A DNA stretch of 64,000 nucleotides from Oxytricha trifallax (GCA_000711775.1 ARYC01001458.1:26901-90900); one strand, 5' to 3'; positions 39,260-50,593 are shown, counted from the stretch's first letter. The notes: generated by a model not told the origin, from the sequence alone. Made by a program: numbers and translations.

Positions 39260-40089
39260 CCTCAAACCCCTATAATATTACTTTAGAATATCTAACAACC
39301 CCACGAATCCAACATATTATCCTACTGCTTTTCAATTCTAACGCCCCGCTCAGCCAGCAAGACGACCAATAGTTACTGGAGGACCCATTAGAAGATCTAC
39401 TGCTCGATAATCTTGAGTTCGTCGATCCCCTGCTCACCAAGACATCTTTCCAACAGCGCCTTGGCAATCTCTTGAGCAACATTTAGACATCTAATAGAAG
39501 CCGGGGAGCACTCTGACGAGTGGTCAGCAGTATTCTTGGCTCGCGCTCCACGCTCTCTTATTCGACATTTGTGGACGAGACCTTGAATGGGGTTTGTAGT
39601 ATTGGGAAGGAAGATGGCTGCCGCCATAATGGATGGTCTCACGATGATTCGACACATTACCAAACCATGGGAAATATCTTGGATCCCACCACGGATGTCT
39701 CAGCACCTCTATCAAGGTAAGATTCGAGCCTTAGTTGCTAACACCATATGTAGGGAAGGAGCACAACGTAATCTATTACCCAAGTTAAGCGATCAGGGTG
39801 CGAGTCCCAGCAATTATCTCAAGAACACCTGCTGTCCAGATACCGTTGGCTCAGCCACCAAGCCACTTGGCATCCTGAATACTCATGAGTAGCCAAAGGC
39901 ACTAAACTCTTATGCCAAAGCACGAAGCTCTAGTGCATTGCGCCTTAGTGAAATTCATTCTACTCTAGTGCTAAAGTGTATCAGAGTAAACCCTTCTAAA
40001 TCAGGATTCTTGGCACCCTAGTCCATGACAGTCAAACTGGCCTGTTTGGGGCAGCACTCTACATGCGTTGGCTTAAGGTCGCATACATT
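39260..40089. other. GC-rich block, left part (split by TBE)
   Basis: Roughly balanced base composition, unlike most of the window. Several overlapping frames are open in the ciliate code on both strands, for example plus-strand PLSQQDDQQLLEDPLEDLLL near 39350 and a long minus-strand frame from 39663 to about 39260. I cannot tell which, if any, is real. AGGGTGCGAGTCCC at about 39790 is one base off a polymerase III B box. Without the TBE this block would be continuous with 44253-44930. Confidence 0.5.
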
Positions 40090-40228
40090 CAAAACCCCAA
40101 AACCCTTTCAGTAGTTTGATTGAGTTTTTGATTGATGAAAGTAGACTATTAGTGCATACTTTATTAGGGTTTTAATAGGGTTTATGTAGGGGTTTAATGT
40201 TTAAATATTAGTATTTTAAGTGAGTATA
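40090..40228 (+). repeat. TBE left terminal inverted repeat
   Basis: 139 bp matching the complement of 44111-44249 with few differences (for example GATGAAAG for GATAAAAG). It ends about 20 bp before the stop of the kinase gene. Confidence 0.9.
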
Positions 40229-40250
40229 ACAAGCGAGTTTTTAAAATATT

Positions 40251-41699
40251 TCACACAAACATAAGCTTAGAGTCATGTGGCAGTTCTCTAAATTTTATCT
40301 TTCTAAGTTGATGTTTGATTGTTTCTATTGTTTGTTAATTCTCTTAGCTTGGCTTGATAATAGTTGAGTATGCAAGTTCTCTGAGACCTCCATTTATTTT
40401 ATTTTTATCGAGATATTATTTGATTCTCTGCTTAGAATCTCTCTCACCCCTGCAGCTAAAGTAATCGTTTCTTGGCATGTCGCTCTCTATTATTATTACT
40501 GCTAGAGCCCAGATATCCCATTAAGTGTCTCCATCTCTCCAATCCTCTCTCTCTGGTAAATATTCAGGAGTGCCGTATACATTTCCTTATGCAGAGGCTT
40601 GCACTCTTTGAGCTCTGTTGAAGTCAATAATATAAACTCTAAGAGGCTGAAAGTTCATCATGATGTTCTCTGGCTTTAAGTCTCTATGAACATAACCTAG
40701 CTTGTGAAGCTCTTCAATCCCTTCAACTATCTGCTATACTATCTAGCTAATTTATCTCTGACATCTATTGTCAGATAAGAATTCTCTGTAAGTCATTTCA
40801 AGTAATGGAAGCCTGAAGGCTACATGATCTTTACCAAGTAAAATAGCATCAAGCTAGATGATATGCCTGCACTCATTTAACTTTGCCTTTTAAAGAGCAT
40901 AATACTCATTTGCAAATTCCATTTGGAACTTGTCATCAGCAAGGAAGTAATTGAATGGATATATCTTGTAAGCATATTAGTCATCAGTAATGACTCTCTT
41001 CTCTATTTTATCTTCAAGAGTGAGGTAGCTTTCTAGGCAAGAATCTAAGTCAATAATTTTTAATATAGGAATCTTCATTGCCTCTATTTTAACCATGATT
41101 TTATTGATCTCAGAGACTGGAAAGTTCTTGACTGCTTTCTTCATTTTAACTTACTTCTAGACTTCAACTCTAAGAGACTCCACTGGGTTTCTTGATCTCC
41201 TCTTTTAGAGGAATCTATTCCCTGTAGGTTCATGAATAAAGACAAAACTTTAATTGTGCTTTTTCTTTAAGTGCACTTTGAGGTCTCTAGTATGAGAATA
41301 TGGCTTCTCACAGAACTCACAGACATACTTCCCATCTTTCTTTAAATGCTTGAGATATAACCTTGGCATATCGTTGTGTATATCTCTCAAGTGTCTCTTA
41401 TAAGTTGACTTGTAAGGGAAAACTTTATTGCATTCTTTGCATTAATAGTCAACTTTGGCTGGTATTTATTAATGCTCTATGGATGGTTGTTTAACCTCCT
41501 CCTCAATTTGCAAAGCTTCTTTGATAACCTCCTACTTAACTTATATTTAAATATCAAAGCTAGACTGGTCAAAGTTGTCATAAGTAGGCTCCCACTGAGT
41601 ATAAGCGTCTCTGGTCTCTACTTTTCTTGGTTTCTGGAATGACAACTTTTATTGACTTGATCCAAGTAATGCCGCTCTTCTTAACAGGTTAGCGCTCAT
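40251..41699 (-). CDS. TBE 57-kDa zinc finger-kinase protein
   Basis: Complete frame of 482 codons in the ciliate code from ATG at 41699 to TGA at 40251-40253. Two C2H2 zinc fingers are at residues about 87-108 (CKEC...HLRDIH) and 127-148 (CEFC...HLKKKH). A protein kinase-like domain follows from about residue 240 to 460. AYKIYP (Lys245) may be the nucleotide-binding lysine, HRDLKPEN spans 338-345, and GTPEYLPE is the activation-segment end. The DFG motif reads DFN (359-361). No glycine-rich loop is evident. It matches the known 57-kDa TBE protein in domain order and size. Its role is unknown; DNA binding plus phosphorylation of transposition or chromatin proteins is inferred. It is transcribed divergently from the small plus-strand gene. 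Confidence 0.92.
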
Positions 41700-42264
41700 T
41701 TTAGTTTGCTTATATATTTTATTATAATAACCATAAAATATACCTTGATAAACTATAGTAGTCGAGTATAAGACACTCTGGTAGATTCTTTGCTGAGAGG
41801 TAAGAAAATTAATTAACCATAAGAGACTCTATGATGACATATTTTATGAGAATTTTATACATTTTAGTAAATTAAAATACTCCTAATGAAGTTTTGTTTC
41901 TCTAGGAGGTCCTCCAAATCAAGTTTGAACTTAATTTGGAGGTAAAGTTATTAAACATTTTTTAATTTAATATGCTCCTAATTAAGTTTTAACCTTAAAA
42001 TTTAACTCCTAATAAAGTTTGAACTTAATTTGGAGGACCTCCTAAAATAATTAAACATTATTAGGAGCAATTTAATGGAGATAGATTGATAAAAATGGAA
42101 ATCAATCTGTGAAACTTGGAGCAAGTTTTTCAATGCTTCTCCGCATATCTTTTCAAGGTTGACCTCCAGTAGGTCCTCCCTATTTAGTAGTAAGATTTTA
42201 ATAAACTTAGAATGGATATCCATAATTTTAAATTTCATTAACATTTCTAGAAAGAGGAAGCAAG
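41700..42264. promoter_or_regulatory. TBE divergent intergenic region with palindromes
   Basis: This 565-bp gap separates two divergent start codons, so it must hold both promoters. It contains a 32-bp near-perfect palindrome at 41911-41942 (CCTCCAAAT, AAGTTTGAACTT, ATTTGGAGG). A second copy of its core is at 42007-42036 (AAAGTTTGAACTT...TTTGGAGG), followed by ACCTCCT. AGGAGGTCCTCC also occurs at 41904-41915. Such repeated symmetric sites suggest binding of a dimeric protein, perhaps one encoded by the element. This is inference. Confidence 0.5.
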
Positions 42265-43055
42265 ATGGAGTCTATGAATGATGCAATGAAGAGAATTTAA
42301 TCTCAAGATTTAATAGGAAAATTTCGAAGTAAAGAGGACCTTTATAGATATTTGGTATAGCAAGGTAAGTTCTTAAGTAAGATTAATAAATCCATTATAG
42401 TTGGATTGTTCTTGCCAACCCAGGAAGGAACTAAAATCTCATTCTTAAAAGCCTTACTGAGTGAAGAGAAAAAAGCTTTTAAGTCTAATGAAATTAGGAT
42501 GATAGAGATACCTAACTACCCTGAAATATCAGTGACAAACCTATATGACGATGCTATGAGTGATCCAGACGTAGCTCTTTACCTTCCATCAAAGCTACAG
42601 CTCTCTAATAAGTTGCCAGAGAGAAACTTCTTCTTTGGTGTTCTTGCAACTCTGAAACCTGAGTACTTAAATGAAGTTATTTAAGAAGCTCATAAGAAAC
42701 GCTACAGCATCTCTCCTGAAGAAAAAGAGAAGCAAGGTATTAAAATAAGTGACACCTGGCTGTAGGAACTTCAAAAGCATCCTTTCATCTCAAGTAAGCT
42801 TAGTCTTCTAACTTTATAGAAAAACCTGGTAATGCTATATACTTGATGAAAGAGCGCAGCAAATTAAACAGAGAGAGAAAGTCTCAAGTAAAACATGAAT
42901 TGAGTAAGAGGCTCTTCAAAGATTTATAAAAGCCAGAAGAGATGAACATAGATGCAGGAGCTGGCACTAAGAGAAGAAACATAGGCCCAAGCAAGCCTTA
43001 AGAGGAAGAAAAGAAAGAGAAGCCAAATCCCTTTACGGGCAAATTTAATATGTGA
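42265..43055 (+). CDS. TBE small protein (22-kDa class), possibly with a 26-nt intron
   Basis: ATG at 42265 opens a ciliate-code frame. Read straight through, it stops at TGA 42844-42846 after 193 codons, close to the 22 kDa known for this TBE gene. If 42794-42819 (GTAAGC...TTCTAAC...TTTATAG) is removed, the frame continues to TGA at 43053-43055, giving 254 residues. The added tail is lysine-rich (KERSKLNRERKSQVKHELSK and later EEEKKEKPNPF) and looks like protein. No known domain. The gene is convergent with the transposase gene; their stops are 7 bp apart, which supports 43055 as the true end. Confidence 0.85.
42794..42819 (+). other. candidate 26-nt spliceosomal intron in TBE small gene
   Basis: Starts GTAAGC, ends TTTATAG, has TTCTAAC as a possible branch point 9 bases before the end. 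Its length, 2 mod 3, exactly restores the open frame. It would be exceptionally short; the alternative is a frameshift in this copy. Confidence 0.5.
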
Positions 43056-43061
43056 ACTTAT

Positions 43062-44111
43062 TCATTCGTTTAAATCTAATACTTATTTATAAACACAAAA
43101 TCTACCTTCTCTTGCGCATACTTTAGCTTTATCATCGCTGACTCTTTTAGCAGCACTCTTTATAAAATCGACTGTATCTATCTTCAAGTCGTGCATTAAG
43201 TGATAGAGTAGAAGTTTCTTGTAGTGGCCTTTCAATAACCCCAAATATAATTCAATTCCATTAAACTAAGGGCTGTAAGGAACATTAAATACAGGTGTTA
43301 TGTTTAGCCTTTCATATTCCTTCCTTGAGTCTTTAGTTTTATGAACTGACAAGTTATCAACGAATAGAATAATCTCTTAGTCAGCGTATTTGTCTCTGAG
43401 TTATTGTAAGAACTTAATATATTATTCAGTCTTTATAGAACGAGGGTGAATAACATAAGTCTCGAGGCCACTATCTTCACTTATTCCACCAAGAATAGCA
43501 TGAGTTTACACCTTAACCTTTTAGTCATAAACTTCTATATTACTATACCTCTTGTACCAAGACCTTGATATAAAGGTATTGAATGTAAATACAGCTTCAT
43601 CAGCGTGTATGAACTTTATATTATGCTCTTAAGACCTCTGCATTTAATCAAATATATAATTTAAATTAGTCTTATAAAATGGAACATTAAAGTCAATCAC
43701 TCTCTTAATGCGATTGACTGTCTTGTAAGATATTCCGTTCTTTTTATATATGTTAGCTATCGATTAAGCAGATATGTGAAGCTCAGGAAATTGGCGATGA
43801 AACATCACAGCCCTCTAGGCTAGAGAGAAATGAGCCCAGTATTTAAGAGTCTTATCATTAATAAGATATTCAATATGATGCTGCTAAAATTTTAAGGGTC
43901 TCTTAGGCTTAGAATTAAGATGCTATCTCTTTAAATTCAATGCTAATAGACAGTGAGACCTCACAGTTGCTGGAGATTTATGGAGTAGCCTTGCTATAGA
44001 CGTATAATTCAGAACAGGCTTGAGTTATTCACTATATTCATCACATCCATATCGCAACTTAAACAATAAATCTATATAGTCACTGTCATAAACTGACCCC
44101 AAACCTCGCAT
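43062..44111 (-). CDS. TBE transposase (42-kDa, DDE, IS630/Tc1-mariner type)
   Basis: Complete frame of 349 codons in the ciliate code from ATG at 44111 to TGA at 43062-43064. The N-terminal part (about 30-140) looks like a DNA-binding region. The catalytic triad is Asp171 (FIHADEA), Asp252 (LFVDNLSVHKT) and Glu287 (VPYSPQFNGIE). There are 34 residues between the second Asp and the Glu, the DD34E spacing of the IS630/Tc1/mariner superfamily. The start codon overlaps the inner edge of the right terminal repeat. The length fits the known 42-kDa TBE protein. It cuts the element's ends at ANT sites and, from work in Oxytricha, also serves germline DNA elimination. All catalytic residues are present. 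Confidence 0.95.
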
Positions 44112-44249
44112 ATACTCACTTAAATTACTAATATTTAAACATTAAACCCCTACATAAACCCTACTAAAACCCTAATAAAGTATGCACTAATAGTCTACTT
44201 TTATCAATCAAAAACTCAATCAAACTACTGAAAGGGTTTTGGGGTTTTG
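44111..44249 (-). repeat. TBE right terminal inverted repeat
   Basis: 139 bp, the inverted partner of 40090-40228. Its inner edge touches the transposase start codon. Confidence 0.9.
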
Positions 44250-44930
44250 ATTAGGGCACTCACTGCATGGAGCCGACTTATGAGGACTCTGAGGGTCGAG
44301 TGATTTTGAATATTCCAACTACCTGGCGTCATCAGCAAAAGTATTCCTTGGATAATCTTAGTATGGTAAACAGCTGCCTGTCCAGTTATTTGTAACTCGC
44401 TAGCTCGGGCTGTGCTCTCTCGATCGAGGTACGATAAGACTAATGTTGATTGCTGAAATCATTCGAATTCGCCTGCAACAAGCTCACTGTCAAATTCAAC
44501 AATTTCAAAAATCCCAATGTGAAGTTCTCCGAAGCTTGACATTCTGACTGCCTCCCACCAACTAAGACCCAATCAATAATAATGAGACTGTAAACAAAAT
44601 CATGAACCGGGCTGCTGAAAGAGACAAGAGACCCCTGTCAATAAGCAAGGAAAGGCAGAGAAGAGATAGCGTCATGAAGAGATTCAAGAAGGACCTGGCC
44701 ATGCTGATGCAGAGCGCCCCCCACCTCCCCCCTCAGTTCCTGCAGAGATTCAAGCCCGCCCTCACCAAGGACACCGTGGATTCGTTGATGAAGGAAGCAT
44801 TGAAATTCAGACCAAAGGATGGAGAATGCGAATAGATCAAGAACCTGGACCGGGAGAGGCAAGAGCAGCTCAAGACCTTGAGAGAGAGAGATTGGCAAAT
44901 TTCTGAAGTGAATTATGTGATATAAAGTTA
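44250..44930 (+). CDS. GC-rich block, right part, with possible coding frames
   Basis: Base composition is unusually G+C-rich. From after TGA 44548-44550 a ciliate-code frame runs about 120 codons. It contains the ATG at 44602, MKRFKKDLAMLMQSAPHLPP, a basic and helical stretch, and KNLDRERQEQLKTLRERDW. Just upstream, in another frame, is FEFACNKLTVKFNNFKNPNV, ended by TGA near 44538. The two pieces may be joined by a junction I cannot see. They resemble real coding DNA but match no family I know. The block continues leftward across the TBE to 39260. Confidence 0.45.
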
Positions 44931-47389
44931 AGAGTAATTGCATTTTGATTAATTCTATACGTCTACAAAAATTGTAAATAACTGCATTGGGGTTTTATAT
45001 ATAAGTATAATTATCTCAATCAAATTAATCATTTTAAAATTAGTTTATATTTGTATGTGACATCAAACTCTATTATAATTAAAATACTTTTAATATAATT
45101 ATTATTTTTCTAAAAAAATATTCTCGAATTTTTAAATTTAAAACTGTAAAATTAATTTCCCAATAATTAAATAAATCACATTTGTGATAGTAAAGATGAA
45201 GGATATATTTGTTTTGATCGAGTATATTTAAAAATAATCTAGTAGCACTTTACTTTTTAACATTAATATTTTATTTCGTCTATAAAGTGAGTTCAAATTA
45301 ATTTTATTAAGTATTTAATTAAATGAATTTAGATGGTTTTAAATCAAATTTAATTTTTTTTTCTCCAGGAATATTAATTCAATGCTGTTTATATTAAATT
45401 TAACATTATTAATTTTCAATATAATTAGCTCCAAATTTTTTTATTATGTTAAAATCAAGTGTTTTTAAATTCATTATTTTTTTATAATCGTATTAATTTA
45501 AGTTGCATTCCAGTAATATAAAATAATATTTATGTGAATTTAAAATTGGGTATTTAGTATATATTCTTCTCAGCTTGTAAATACCAAACTGAATCGTGTC
45601 TCCAGACCTCCTAATAATTTGATATATTAAGAAGTTAATTACCATTTAATAACTAAACATAACTATTATTTTGCAATTTTTTCTTATAAGTAGTATTGTA
45701 AATCTGGGAAGAAGTTCATACATGCCTTAATTGTTCTGCTGCTAGTTTTGGTTCTTTCAAAGTCTTAATGATTTGAAGTTAAATTATTTTATAATTTAAA
45801 ACAATTACTTAATTAATGAGATGTTTATAACCTCTTGTAATTAATGCGCATTAATAATACAAAAAGTGAATGACCTATAAAGATTAAGGTACTATAATAA
45901 TGTAATTTTAAATTAAAAATAAATATCCTCTAAAACATACTATATGTAAATCATTAATATATTTTTATTATAAATAAGAAATATTATTGTTATAAATTGA
46001 TTTATATTATTACACAATATATATATATATATATATTTTATTAGAAATTAAAATAAAGATTATAAGATTCCTAAATATTTAATGCAGAAATATGTTTAAT
46101 AAATATGATATTGATGGTAATATAGAATAATTAAATATAATATTATAAAAATTGCCATCATAATTTAAAGTACTAATAAATTTATAATATAAAATTAATT
46201 TATATTTTAGCCTATTATGGATGATCTTCAATTAAATGACTTAAATTAAATAAATTAATAAATAAAAACTCTAATTACACTTTTTATTAAAATAATGTGT
46301 CTCCAGATAGACTTAATAAATATAAAAATTTGTTTAGGATAAAATTATTAAAGTAAAAGAAATATTAAAAATAGGATATATCACTTCTCATCATAAAATA
46401 ATATCTAAAGTAAAATTAATAAATGCAAGCGAGTCCATTTAATAAATGAAATATCCTTTATTTTAGAATTATTTAAATTATAAATTTATATTTTCATTCA
46501 TATAAAATCAATAAAGTAAAATTTTTATTTTATAATAATAACAGAGGAATTCGAAGAGTTTGTAAAAGAAACAAAAAAAAATGAGAAATTATTTTTAATA
46601 TGAAGTAAATAATGAACTAAAAAAATTATGACAACGACTTAATGACTGTCTTAAGTGACGGTAATATAGTCAAAATTCTATAATGAGCGATTTCTTTAAT
46701 ATTACATAGAATTTCTATACAATAAATCATTTCTGAAGGGTTACAAAATTAATCGACAACTTTCCTTATTCTTTAAATTTAAAAAAATTAACTCAATAAA
46801 TGGAAATTTTATTATATATAGAAATCAACTTTATAAGACTATTTAAAATATAAATTAAAATAGGATTGCATTTAGTTTTCATTATGTATTATCTACAATA
46901 TTTGTTTTGAATTATTAGAATTTCGCCATAGATGATTAAGATGTAAAGTGAAAACAAAAGATTATAATTGCTGTGGCTTCATCAAATTTTTATAAATTAA
47001 AGTGTATTATATTTTGCTTATTTATTTTAAGGAATTAGAAAAATAATTACTATTTATTTCTTTTTAATTAAAGCATTTAGTGATTTTAATAATAAAAGCA
47101 TTTACTTAAAAATTATATAATAATTCCATAAATATTTCCATAGCTAAAAATTACTATTTTAGAGTAATAATTTTCAAAATTGTAATTCCTATCTTTCCAT
47201 TATTAACTATATATCAACATTATCTTAAAGTAATCGCAAGATAATATTACAAAAAATATAGCAATGATTAAGTAATATTATAGAAGTTTTGTTTTAAGAA
47301 AAGCATATATACTAATTATATAATATTTGTAAACTTCAAAAGTATTAAAATATTTGTTGTTTAATCTATAATTATATTAAGCATAAATT
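44931..47389. other. AT-rich germline DNA with faint R1 remnant
   Basis: Mostly A/T. Near 45690-45800, TTCTGCTGCTAGTTTTGG and the following TTAAATTATT resemble the R1 family but are too short to be sure. A (TA)n run lies at 46016-46036. A short frame near 46620 (NYDNDLMTVLSDGNIVKIL) is protein-like but isolated. Confidence 0.4.
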
Positions 47390-48060
47390 TTAAATAACAA
47401 CGTAGACTAGATTTAGCAAAATGAAGATATTCACTATTTACAAAGTAAGATTTCCCTGCATAGATGAGTTTCCTGGCTTGAGTTCAGTTTCCTAGGTAAT
47501 AGAGAGCAGGATGAAGGTACGCTCTGCCTTCGAAAGTGAGATGACGAGAGCCTTGAAGCCAACAATAAGGATTTTTCTCCCACACTGGTGAGGGTGCTGA
47601 AGTTACCACTGTGAAAGGACAGGGATTACGTTTCCCAGCAATGGTGGGACCGGTAGGCGTTTTTCTCCATCTTCTGTTATTTAGTTGGATCTCACAAGCT
47701 CTGTCCCCAGGTACAAATTGGGATGACATCTTGATTTTAGGAGGATACTAGGTGATTGCGAGAATGATTTTTTCGGAGTTTTCTACTTCACGACTGCCAC
47801 TTCACGGAATTTGCCACGTCAACTCACTCAGATACGTCTACGTCAATTGATGGTTTTATTTTAGTATTAAACAGTAATATATTAAATTTATTTTATTTTA
47901 AATCTATTAACTTAACTATTTACAAAGTAATTTAACTGTCCTGGCTAGAGAGCTAATTATAAAAGCCTGTGCTTAAAATTTCCATGAATAATCAACAGGA
48001 ACTTCAGGAAAAATAAATAATGAAAAAGTTATAATAATTTTTGATTAAGACTAATTTATA
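47390..48060 (+). CDS. coding segment interrupted by GC-rich repeat
   Basis: Left piece (about 47390-47448) reads NNNVDQIQQNEDIHYLQS; right piece (47915 to about 48030) reads LQSNLTVLARELIIKACAQN and continues FHEQSTGTSGK. The 16-bp repeat ACTATTTACAAAGTAA lies at both edges in the same codon phase. Removing one copy plus the insert therefore gives a single open frame in the ciliate code. This supports a true coding segment carrying an insertion. No family recognised, and start and end pieces are not found. After about 48030 the frame stays open but becomes A/T noise. Confidence 0.5.
47449..47914 (+). mobile_element. GC-rich retroelement-like repeat, copy 2 (5'-truncated)
   Basis: 466 bp matching copy 1 from 33824 to its end with high identity, in the same orientation. 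It is flanked by ACTATTTACAAAGTAA at 47433-47448 and 47915-47930. The duplicated target contains TACAAAGTAA, as does the copy 1 target (ATACAAAGTAATC), which points to a preferred insertion site. It carries no shared protein frame and no poly(A) tail. Confidence 0.65.
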
Positions 48061-49560
48061 AATAATTGTTTAAATATAATTATCGAATAATTTATAAATA
48101 ATATATTGTAATTAATTGAAAACAAATTTATATTATAAATTTTTATTGTTTTTTCTCACATGGACATTATAAAATAAAATTATATATTAATAGAATATAT
48201 TGAATAAAAATCAATATCTTTATATGTATAATTTAGATTTAATCATTATTTTTATAATATTTTTTTATAACAATTATCTATTTTTTATTATATTGTGAAT
48301 TATAATTTTTTACTTTGATTCTATTTGGGAACTTCTCACTTTTAATAAAAAGTAAAAACATGAATTAAAATATAAATATAATATATTCCAGATTTATTAT
48401 TAATTACCTATAATAGAAAAAAGTGATACTGAGTAAAAAGTTTATTTAGCTTAGTTTCTTAGTTTATTAACGATTTCATATGTATGAAGTGGTATTAAAT
48501 TTGAAAATACGAAAGCAATACAGTAAATTAATTCAAATATATAGAAAGATCTTGCGTTTTTAAGAGATTTTTTTGGCATTGATGATGGTAGGCACAATGG
48601 TTCCCAAAATTAAGCATTTTAAATTTATAGTCAGATACTTTAATAACTTAAGTTTTCATTTATTAGTGAAATTTAATAAAACCTAGGTTTGTAATTTTAT
48701 ATTTAATAGTTTTACAAAAACTTATTATAATAGAGAAAAAGCAATTAAAAAGCAAGAATTGATTTAGATTTATTTAATTTATAACTTGAAACATTGTTGA
48801 ATAGATGTTGTTTCAAATAGTGAAAATTATATAATTTTCACTATATTTATTTCTTTCTCCAATCATAAAAATCAAAAAATAATTTATTTGTTCTGAAACC
48901 ATAGAAGAATATTAAAAGATAACTTCTGTAGGTATTTATCAATTTCGTGGCTATAAAATAATTGTCTTGATTTATATATTTAAAAAATATAAATCTACTT
49001 TAATTATGATAAATAATAATGAAAGACTATTGAGATGCTTCTTTTAAAATACTTATAAATTGATTCAATATTATAATAAATATATTATTAAATTTTTTAA
49101 TATACATATATTTATTTTTATTCTATCATGATTTAAAATCAAGTAAAAAGTATTATTATAATTTCAATGAGATTTTAGAATTATAGTAATATAAAATATA
49201 ATTATTTAAGAAATATAATATATTTTCAAACACTCCTATCAACTTAAAATTTTTATTTACAATTAATTGGCAAAAATAAATTCTATATTTTAATCATACT
49301 CTTACCCTACTTTCACTTTTTTTCAATAATTGCAAAATTGTAAAACTAACTTTAACAAAATTATAATTTGTATGTTAGAATATAAAATTTATAAACAAGA
49401 ATAAAATATTTTTATTTTAAAAATGAAACCAAAAATGCTTAAACATATTTATTAGCATTAATATAGAGACATTTTAAAGCAAATTTTTCTACAAATAAAT
49501 CAATCAAATATAATCTCAATTAAATATATTAAAATTTTTAAGATAAAATTAAAAAAACAA
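48061..49560. other. AT-rich germline DNA, one possible short coding patch
   Basis: Near 48545-48640 two overlapping frames look slightly protein-like (for example LAFLRDFFGIDDGRHNGSQN), not enough for a gene call. The rest is A/T-rich. Confidence 0.35.
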
Positions 49561-49565
49561 ACTTG

Positions 49566-49826
49566 TCAAATTAACCTAAAAATTTAGATTATATTTTTGA
49601 TAATAGATAGAAATGCCTTGAATCTTGCAACATATATGAAAATAAAACCTTTGATTTTTATAGAAAAATTCAAATCAAAAAAATGTACGAAATTTTATTT
49701 ACTTAATAAATTATCAACAGTCTTGTTATCTACTAGTACATATTTATTTTAATTGGCTTCATTTAAGGACATGATCGCATCTACTTCTTTCTAGATTAAA
49801 TCAATAAAACTTGGGAAAACTATCAT
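49566..49826 (-). CDS. possible first coding piece on the minus strand
   Basis: ATG at 49826 opens a ciliate-code frame of 86 codons. The first 44 are protein-like: PSFIDLIQKEVDAIMSLNEA, then NQNKYVLVDNKTVDNLLS. After about 49707 the sequence becomes Ile/Phe-rich. A possible donor (GTAAAT) falls right there, so the true exon may end near 49707. No match to a known family. Confidence 0.42.
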
Positions 49827-50267
49827 TTTTTTAAAATTAATATAATATAAATATCATAAATAGATTAATTATTAGTTAATGTTAATACAGTAAATAAATA
49901 TATAATAAAGGATACAATTTTAACTCTTAATTTTAATATTAATTGAAAATTAATCTATAAATATATTATTTTATTTATTTTATTTAATACCTAAAGTATT
50001 TTACTACTACTACTATTTATTGTATTTTATATATTTGTACTCTTTAATATATATTCTATTCAAATTAAATTTTATAATTTAATGGTTATAATATATTATA
50101 ATAATATCATATAAAAAATAAAATGTAATAATATTATTTAATATATTCAAATAAAAAAGGTTTGTTATACTTATTTCTAAGTAATTAATATTATATTATT
50201 AACTTTCAACTAAATACTTGAATATTAAATATAATTTTAAGATATTTTTGCTAAGGTAAAATTGATT

Positions 50268-50593
50268 TAGGATATTAAATTAAAATTAAAAATGCTTTTT
50301 CGTGGGTATTTACAAATTGTAAACGTGGACAATATGGTTCTTGCTCAATAGAATAGATCAAAATCAACAGAGCTTTACTAATGACGGTTCCACTTTATCG
50401 TATAGCAACAGCGATATAAAATGATTTTAATTTTTACATAAAATCTACAAAAAATTAAATCGTTTTATTTCGCTTGTACTATACTATAAAGTGGTGATTT
50501 TAATTTATTCTATCGAGCAAGAACCATCTTGTCCACGTTTCCAAATATTTAAAATTTACGAATAATCATTTTAAATTTTAATTCAATATACCG
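50268..50593. mobile_element. hairpin (MITE-like) element H, divergent copy 4
   Basis: Inverted arms with TTCGTGGGTATTTACAAATT, AACGTGGACAATATGGTTCT, TGCTCAATAGAATAGATC and their complements. The centre near 50405-50470 contains GATTTTAATTTTTACAT, like the centre of copy 3. The ends differ from copies 1-3, so it is a subfamily. Confidence 0.65.

Larger units (their letters stand above)
40090..44249. mobile_element. complete TBE-type transposon, 4160 bp
   Basis: Both ends read CAAAACCCCAAAACCCTTTC, i.e. C4A4 telomere-like repeats, and are flanked by ATT (40087-40089 and 44250-44252), the ANT target duplication of telomere-bearing elements of Oxytricha. The inverted repeats match with few changes for about 139 bp. 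Inside are three open genes: a zinc finger-kinase protein (minus), a small protein (plus) and a DDE transposase (minus). That is the known TBE gene set. TBEs are thought to excise from the developing macronuclear genome with help from their own transposases. This copy looks intact. Confidence 0.95.

Noticed and set aside
44638-44943. Minus-strand frame of 101 residues in the GC-rich block
   Set aside because: Lies opposite the better plus-strand frame and is Leu/Gln-rich from antisense reading of charged codons.
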